This document shows positions 7,206 through 10,894 of a stretch of 10,894 nucleotides of DNA, one piece after another (position 1 is the stretch's first letter; each line of letters begins with the position of its first letter). The notes under the pieces were generated by a model. It did no database searches and had not been told where the DNA came from. It saw only the letters and a program-made list of their open reading frames with translations. Origin of the DNA: Legionellaceae bacterium UBA2794 (GTDB lineage: Bacteria > Pseudomonadota > Gammaproteobacteria > Legionellales > Legionellaceae); assembly GCA_002352055.1 (NCBI GenBank), contig DEHS01000097.1, positions 63,005 through 73,898 of the forward strand, given 5' to 3'. The position numbers and the translations under genes were made by a program.

Positions 7206-8414
7206 ATGACAGTATATGTTTATTCATTTGATTTTGATGGGTGTCTCGCTAATGAAGAGTACCAATCGAATGGTGGCGATATAATTAAAGCAAATCAACA
7301 TCTACTCAATGAAATAAAAAATACCAGTAAAAATGAAAATGATAGGGTAATTACCTTAATTGGTTCTGATCGACAATCCTATGAAATTGATTTAATTAAA
7401 CAAAAAACTAACCATACAGCTTCCTGCTTTACTGAGATAAAAAAGGTGGCTGATGAAATTGAATCCGAATTTGATCCTTTTTTACTCGCAGATATTTATG
7501 GCGTCATCGATAATGAGGGAAATAATGGAGATCCGCTGCCTCAAGGAACCTCTTTTGCGAGGGCTGTAAATCCAGACAATCAGGAGAGTCATGGAAGATG
7601 GCGCTCTGATAAGGGAATGCTGACTCTTTTACATGCACAGATTAATAAAATTGCAAAGCAATTTCCTGGTGAAAGAATAGTATTTAATTTTTTTAATGCA
7701 AAGCCCGAAATATTAAGTTATTTAGAGATGTTTATCGGGCGAGAGAGGGAAATTTTACCCAACGTAAGTTTAAAACTAATTACTTATAATGGTAAAAAAA
7801 TTCAAAGGACCGCCACGATAGAAGGTACCGGTGACATAGATTACCACTATTATAAGACAGTTAAAGCTATTGCTGATACAGTCCGTCATAAACAGATGGG
7901 GGATGGATTATCCTCACAGATTAATACTATTGATACTATAAAACCTCAGGATATTATACGATTTAGAGCATCATGTAGATCCAATACCCCCTTTAAGGAA
8001 GAATTTACCCTTAAATTTGATAGTATATTACGCTTACTACGCACAAAAATAACAGAATGGAACGAATTTAATAATCAGCTGAAATATGGTGATTCGATCG
8101 ACGCAACCAGGGCTCTGCGAAATAATTTAGATAGCAATTACCTCCAAGCCAATGAGGGAGAGATTACCATTGTTGATTTTAGAGACAAATGCATTACAGC
8201 TATTAATAATGCACGCCCAGTTCTTGAAAAACATCGTGGGATGAAGCAAATATTGGGTAACTTAGCTCTTGCGATTGCAGGTCTGGGTGTATTCTACGTC
8301 GCAGCAGGGTTAATTAATTTAGTAGCAACTGGCGGGAAAAATTTTTTATTCTTCAAAACCAATACTGCCAAAATTCTTGATCAGCTGGAGAACCAAATAA
8401 GCCCCATGCTGTAA
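7206..8414 (+). CDS. HAD-like putative Dot/Icm effector protein
   Basis: A 402-residue protein with an N-terminal HAD-like phosphatase fold. Motif I is D9-F-D11-G-C-L, motif II is Ser54 in TLIGSDRQS, motif III may be Lys136 in RSDKGML, and a later conserved-looking GTGDIDYHYYKTVKAIA follows (207-223). Where a motif IV acidic pair is expected, the sequence reads FNFFNAKPEIL (160-170), so catalysis is uncertain. Residues about 265-345 look helical, then a glycine-rich hydrophobic hairpin (about 350-376) is followed by GKNFLFFKTNTAKI and a short polar end. Similar FDFDGCL-starting proteins of unknown function recur in Legionella and many have been considered type IV secretion substrates; that role is inferred. 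The ATG at 7206 is preferred over GTG 7197 because AAAGGTG (7193-7199) sits six bases before it. The gene has its own likely promoter and stands alone. Confidence 0.8.
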   Translation: MTVYVYSFDFDGCLANEEYQSNGGDIIKANQHLLNEIKNTSKNENDRVITLIGSDRQSYEIDLIKQKTNHTASCFTEIKKVADEIESEFDPFLLADIYGVIDNEGNNGDPLPQGTSFARAVNPDNQESHGRWRSDKGMLTLLHAQINKIAKQFPGERIVFNFFNAKPEILSYLEMFIGREREILPNVSLKLITYNGKKIQRTATIEGTGDIDYHYYKTVKAIADTVRHKQMGDGLSSQINTIDTIKPQDIIRFRASCRSNTPFKEEFTLKFDSILRLLRTKITEWNEFNNQLKYGDSIDATRALRNNLDSNYLQANEGEITIVDFRDKCITAINNARPVLEKHRGMKQILGNLALAIAGLGVFYVAAGLINLVATGGKNFLFFKTNTAKILDQLENQISPML

Positions 8415-8431
8415 CCAAGCTTTTAATTTTG

Positions 8432-8470
8432 CCTGGGATATTGAGACAATGAATATCACAACGTCCCAGG
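8432..8470. repeat. Imperfect hairpin downstream of the effector gene
   Basis: CCTGG plus GATATT (8432-8442) pairs with AATATC (8452-8457) plus CCAGG (8466-8470), with an asymmetric bulge of eight bases. It begins 17 bases after the stop. No T-run follows, so it may slow 3' decay rather than terminate transcription. Confidence 0.35.
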
Positions 8471-8518
8471 TAATCATGAGCAAGATAAAAAAGTATTCAC
8501 CCAAACTGTGCGATTTAA

Positions 8519-8622
8519 TCTGTCATTGCAAGGAGTTGCGACGAAGCAGGTCCTTAGCTTGTCCTGTAAGCATGATATGACCGTAAAAATTCCTACGTGC
8601 CGTGGCTTGTCCATGGTATCCA
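8519..8622. repeat. Degraded copy of dispersed GTCATTGC-type repeat
   Basis: The left arm reads CTGTCATTGCAAGGAG (8520-8535) then TTGCGACGAAGCAGGTCC. It closely follows the dispersed repeat arm whose usual form is GTCATTGCGAgg...GAAGCAaTCC. Near the right, TGCCGTGG (8598-8605) and CCATGGTA (8611-8618) form an 8-bp hairpin with loop CTTGT, followed by TCCAG. It shares TGCCGTGGCT exactly with the element at 10751-10760. It occupies most of the gap between the convergent effector and Sel1 genes. A 60-codon frame across it on the minus strand is not considered a gene. Confidence 0.7.
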
Positions 8623-8673
8623 GAAAGATTTTTGTAAGAACGGATGATCTGCTCACCTTTAATTATCTGTAAT

Positions 8674-9057
8674 CTAATACATCTCTTTATTCACCGGATA
8701 GTGTTGTAGTTGTTTGGATTGAAATACTTCTCTTTTTTCAAAACTGCCTTTTTCCAACATATGAAGAGCAACAATGGCATCAGGCTGGCCTGCTTTGGCT
8801 GCAAGATTTATCCAAATCCATGCTTTTTTTCTATTCTCAACCACGCCCCGACCATAATAATACATATAACCTACCGCATATTGAGCATCTCTTTGACCTT
8901 TTTGCGCCTCTGGCTTTAAACGAATAAACGCCCTACGGTAATCCTGTGCCTTAAAACTTACTATTCCCTGACGAAGATTTAATGTATTAGGAACAAAGCA
9001 GGCATTCATCAAAGAAAGAAGCAAAAGGATGAAGAATATTTTAAATAACTGTCTCAT
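8674..9057 (-). CDS. Small Sel1-repeat lipoprotein coupled to lspC
   Basis: This 127-residue protein has a hydrophobic signal (4-17) ending in a plausible lipobox, SLMNAC, with Cys20 as the lipid-modified residue. Residues about 37-102 form roughly two TPR/Sel1-like helical pairs, the clearest being DAQYAVGYMYYYGRGVVENRKKAWIWINLAAKAG (about 57-90). This is a protein-binding scaffold rather than an enzyme. The start overlaps the lspC stop as ATGA, and AGAGGA (9067-9072) lies nine bases upstream, so expression is coupled to lspC. The coupling suggests, but does not prove, a role beside the type II secretion machine, for example as an outer-membrane lipoprotein helper. The lipobox has Met at -3 and Asn at -2, which is unusual, so lipidation is likely but not certain. 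Confidence 0.85.
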   Translation of the reverse strand: MRQLFKIFFILLLLSLMNACFVPNTLNLRQGIVSFKAQDYRRAFIRLKPEAQKGQRDAQYAVGYMYYYGRGVVENRKKAWIWINLAAKAGQPDAIVALHMLEKGSFEKREVFQSKQLQHYPVNKEMY

Positions 9058-9569
9058 GGTACTTGTTCCTCTAATAACGGCTTTGCTACAGGTTCAAAAA
9101 TCAACTCACTCTTAGGCAAACTCAAACTCTCAAGAGTACCATTTCGCTCGACCAAAACTCCGTTAGTCATAATACGCTTGATTAAGGCACCCCCTGGTAT
9201 TTCATCTCCAATACCATAAGTTTTTTCATCACCGCTTGCTCCGCGAATTATAACCTGCGAGTCTTCAATTTTATCTGCAAGCATGATTCCAACCAAATTA
9301 ACATTAAGCATGGATTTTTTAACGTTATCTTCATTTAAGTCATTAGGGACATATACCCCAAACAAAGAAGAATTCAATATATCATTAAAAGACTCTTGAC
9401 CCGAGTTCCGGACAGGCACAGATGTTTTCGATAAGACCGGTTTTTTATTAACTGACACAAAAAATTGGACAACTTCACTTAAAATCAGCAAAGAAAAAAG
9501 AGTAATCAGTGACAGGATAATCCATTTGGCATATTTTGGGGAAAATAAATAATGGATATCAAATTTCAT
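9054..9569 (-). CDS. lspC: Type II secretion inner-membrane protein C (GspC/LspC)
   Basis: GspC links the inner-membrane platform to the outer-membrane secretin GspD. The 171 residues contain a short cytoplasmic start, one membrane helix (about 16-39), a linker, and the homology region (about 66-155): SSLFGVYVP, then LNVNLVGIMLADKIEDSQVII, then YGIGDEIPGGALIKRIMTNGVLVERNGTLESL. The last part is the diagnostic GspC signature (YGIGDxIPG). The protein ends soon after this region, with no PDZ or coiled-coil domain as in Vibrio, Klebsiella or Xcp-type C proteins. The gene stands apart from other secretion genes, as lspC does in Legionella. AAGG lies just upstream of the ATG, and a strong promoter at 9629-9657 precedes it. 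Confidence in the family is high; the symbol follows Legionella usage. Confidence 0.9.
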   Translation of the reverse strand: MKFDIHYLFSPKYAKWIILSLITLFSLLILSEVVQFFVSVNKKPVLSKTSVPVRNSGQESFNDILNSSLFGVYVPNDLNEDNVKKSMLNVNLVGIMLADKIEDSQVIIRGASGDEKTYGIGDEIPGGALIKRIMTNGVLVERNGTLESLSLPKSELIFEPVAKPLLEEQVP

Positions 9570-9628
9570 GTACCTTAGCCCTTAAATATTGGTCAGGATG
9601 CGAACTTATCGTTTCTATGCTAAAAAGT

Positions 9629-9657
9629 AATATAACATTCTTACATAAATTACCCAA
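9629..9657 (-). promoter_or_regulatory. Sigma70-type promoter of lspC-Sel1 operon
   Basis: On the minus strand, TTGGGT (9652-9657) and TATATT (9629-9634) are separated by 17 bases. This puts the transcription start near 9622, about 53 bases before the lspC ATG. It faces away from the methyltransferase-like gene, with which it shares a 149-base intergenic region. Confidence 0.6.
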
Positions 9658-9718
9658 CCTTCACGACATAAGATCCTGAAGTATCGTTATGAACTATTAA
9701 ACTTTTAAAGGACTAGTA

Positions 9719-10672
9719 ATGAATGAACCAGGGACCCCACCCCACATCCAATTAGCCATGCTCTCGCGGGAATATGTCGTCTCTAGAGCTATTCATGCTG
9801 TTGCCAACCTGGGAATTGCTGATTACATGTCCAATGAACCCATATCAGTAAATGAGCTGGCAGCTTTAACGGGCACTGTCCCTGAACTTTTAGAGCGAAT
9901 ATTGAATTTTCTCACCGCCTATAACTTATTCATCAAAACTACTGAAGGATATACCTTAACTCCTTTATCCTATCCCTTGCGAACCGATCATCCCAAATCA
10001 CTAAAAACTATAATGGCCATGTTTGATGAATCCTGGTGGCAAGCATTCTCACAACTTGAGACTTCGCTTAAAACAGGAGTTTGTGCTTTTGAGTTACAGC
10101 ATGGCATGAATTTTTTTGAATTTATGAATAACAACATTGAAAAAAAGAACTGCTATTATCAAGGTTTAGATAAACTGGCAACGCTTGATAATCCAGCCCT
10201 CTTGCAAAGCTTTGGATTTGATCAATTTAAAAAAATCATCACCTTTTTTTCTGGCAAAGATTCATTTTCAGAAGATCTGCATCGCGCTTATCCTGAAATT
10301 GAAATCCTCCCTGTTCAATTGGATTTGCCCTTACTGCATCCGGTATTTACTTTATTACCTGCGGCTGATGCTTATATTTTCAAAGGAATTTTACATGATT
10401 TTAATGACATCGAATTAAAAAAATTAGTACGAAATTGTTATCAAGAAATGAAACCGGGCAGTTCTTTTATTTTAATGGAGCAGGTAATTCCCGATAGCAC
10501 AACTACTCACACCAATAAAACTATGGATATTGTCATGATGGTGTTAGTAAATGGAAAACAGCGTACTCTACACGATTGGAAAACTTTTATGACAGGAGAA
10601 CAATTTGTTTTTAAACAGGAGATTAAAGTGGAAGGATTATTTACCATAATGGAATTTCAAAAACCCTCATAA
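9719..10672 (+). CDS. O-methyltransferase homologue lacking the SAM-binding glycine loop
   Basis: The 317 residues follow the plan of class I O-methyltransferases such as hydroxyneurosporene or acetylserotonin methyltransferases. There is a helical winged-helix dimerisation domain (about 10-90; AIHAVANLGIADYM, ISVNELAALTG, YTLTPLSYPL), then a Rossmann-like domain (about 160-317). Conserved are ADAYIFKGILHDFND (216-230), where His226 occupies the catalytic-base position, MKPGSSFILMEQVIPD, and NGKQRTLHDWKTFM. However, the SAM-binding motif I, normally DVGGGxG, reads TFFSGKD (175-181), and about 20 residues normally following the FDLP strand (LDLP here), including the GGDFF segment, are missing. 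It probably does not bind SAM in the usual way. The frame is intact, with AAAGGA (9707-9712) six bases before the ATG, so it is not an obvious pseudogene. Its substrate and role are unknown. Confidence 0.85.
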   Translation: MNEPGTPPHIQLAMLSREYVVSRAIHAVANLGIADYMSNEPISVNELAALTGTVPELLERILNFLTAYNLFIKTTEGYTLTPLSYPLRTDHPKSLKTIMAMFDESWWQAFSQLETSLKTGVCAFELQHGMNFFEFMNNNIEKKNCYYQGLDKLATLDNPALLQSFGFDQFKKIITFFSGKDSFSEDLHRAYPEIEILPVQLDLPLLHPVFTLLPAADAYIFKGILHDFNDIELKKLVRNCYQEMKPGSSFILMEQVIPDSTTTHTNKTMDIVMMVLVNGKQRTLHDWKTFMTGEQFVFKQEIKVEGLFTIMEFQKPS

Positions 10673-10711
10673 CAGCAATCCAAATTAAATAATCGACGGA
10701 GTTACTTAAAA

Positions 10712-10800
10712 ACCCGTCTTCACGAGCCTTGGCGAAGTGATCCAGATCGATGCCGTGGCTAAGTACCAGTTCTGGTTTGCTTCACGGTGTTCGCAATGAC
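10712..10800. repeat. Dispersed inverted-repeat element (MITE-like), about 89 bp
   Basis: The left arm GTCTTCACGAGCC...GAAGTGATCCAGA (10716-10745) is an imperfect inverted copy of the right end, whose reverse complement reads GTCATTGCGAACACC...GAAGCAAACCAGA. Inside are TGCCGTGGCT (10751-10760), shared with the copy at 8598, and the palindrome ACCAGTTCTGGT (10765-10776). It lies 40 bases after the methyltransferase-like gene. Non-coding elements of this kind are common in Legionella and several other Gram-negative intracellular bacteria. No transposase is visible. Confidence 0.7.
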
Positions 10801-10848
10801 AGATAAGCCTTTGAACCATGTAAATAATTGATGAAATTGTTTGAAAAC

Positions 10849-10894
10849 ACCCGTCTTCACGAGCCTTAGCGAAGTGATCCAGATCTACTCTTTC
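10849..10894. repeat. Second copy of the repeat left arm, cut by window end
   Basis: Bases 10849-10885 repeat 10712-10748 with one difference in 37 (CCTTAGC instead of CCTTGGC), in the same orientation 137 bases away. The rest of this element lies outside the window, so a tandem pair of elements is likely. The 48 bases between the elements hold no other structure I can see. The spacing and unit are unlike a CRISPR array. Confidence 0.75.

Noticed and set aside
8474..8656. Minus-strand 60-codon reading frame
   Set aside because: It runs through the degraded dispersed repeat, has no ribosome site and shows no protein character.
9719..10672. Calling the methyltransferase-like gene a pseudogene
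   Set aside because: The frame is uninterrupted, the start is well formed, and the domains on both sides of the lost loop are well kept.
10712..10894. Start of a CRISPR array
   Set aside because: Only two direct copies are present, one copy is an arm of a larger inverted-repeat element, and the 100-base gap is far from spacer length.

Overview
The window looks like chromosomal DNA from a Legionella species or close relative. It is AT-rich. It carries a stand-alone type II secretion gene resembling lspC/gspC, a protein built like a Dot/Icm-type effector (aspartate-rich HAD-like start, C-terminal hydrophobic hairpin, polar tail), and copies of a dispersed GTCATTGCgAgg..GAAGCAaTCC-type repeat. 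This is inferred from protein and repeat resemblance only; no marker gene fixes the species.

Left part, minus strand (1-2977). A DegP/HtrA-family protease, cut off by the window edge, is translationally overlapped by a 110-residue conserved protein of the family loosely named 'tryptophan synthase subunit beta-like'. Upstream of these is a tightly coupled pair of unrecognised genes. One is a 218-residue soluble protein. The other is a 296-residue protein with one N-terminal membrane anchor, a long coiled coil and a very acidic tail.

Middle part, plus strand (2978-7196). A 416-base divergent intergenic region holds a good sigma70-type promoter and two inverted repeats. It feeds an asmA-like gene, mutY (adenine DNA glycosylase) and a YrbG-type Ca2+/Na+ exchanger. 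The first two genes overlap by TTGA, and a second TTGA overlap is possible between mutY and the exchanger. A weak hairpin plus T-run follows the exchanger.

Right part (7197-10894). A stand-alone plus-strand gene encodes a HAD-like putative secreted effector. A degraded copy of the dispersed repeat lies in the gap after it. On the minus strand, a GspC/LspC-like inner-membrane component of the type II secretion machine is coupled by an ATGA overlap to a small Sel1-repeat lipoprotein. Divergent from lspC is a gene with the overall architecture of a class I O-methyltransferase (winged-helix dimerisation domain plus Rossmann-like domain). It has lost the glycine-rich SAM-binding loop and about 20 residues after it, but keeps the catalytic-position histidine. 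The window ends in two direct copies of the dispersed repeat arm, one inside a complete imperfect inverted-repeat element.

The points most worth checking are the SAM-loop-less methyltransferase homologue, the putative effector with an altered HAD motif IV, the uncharacterised coiled-coil gene pair, and the Sel1 lipoprotein coupled to lspC.
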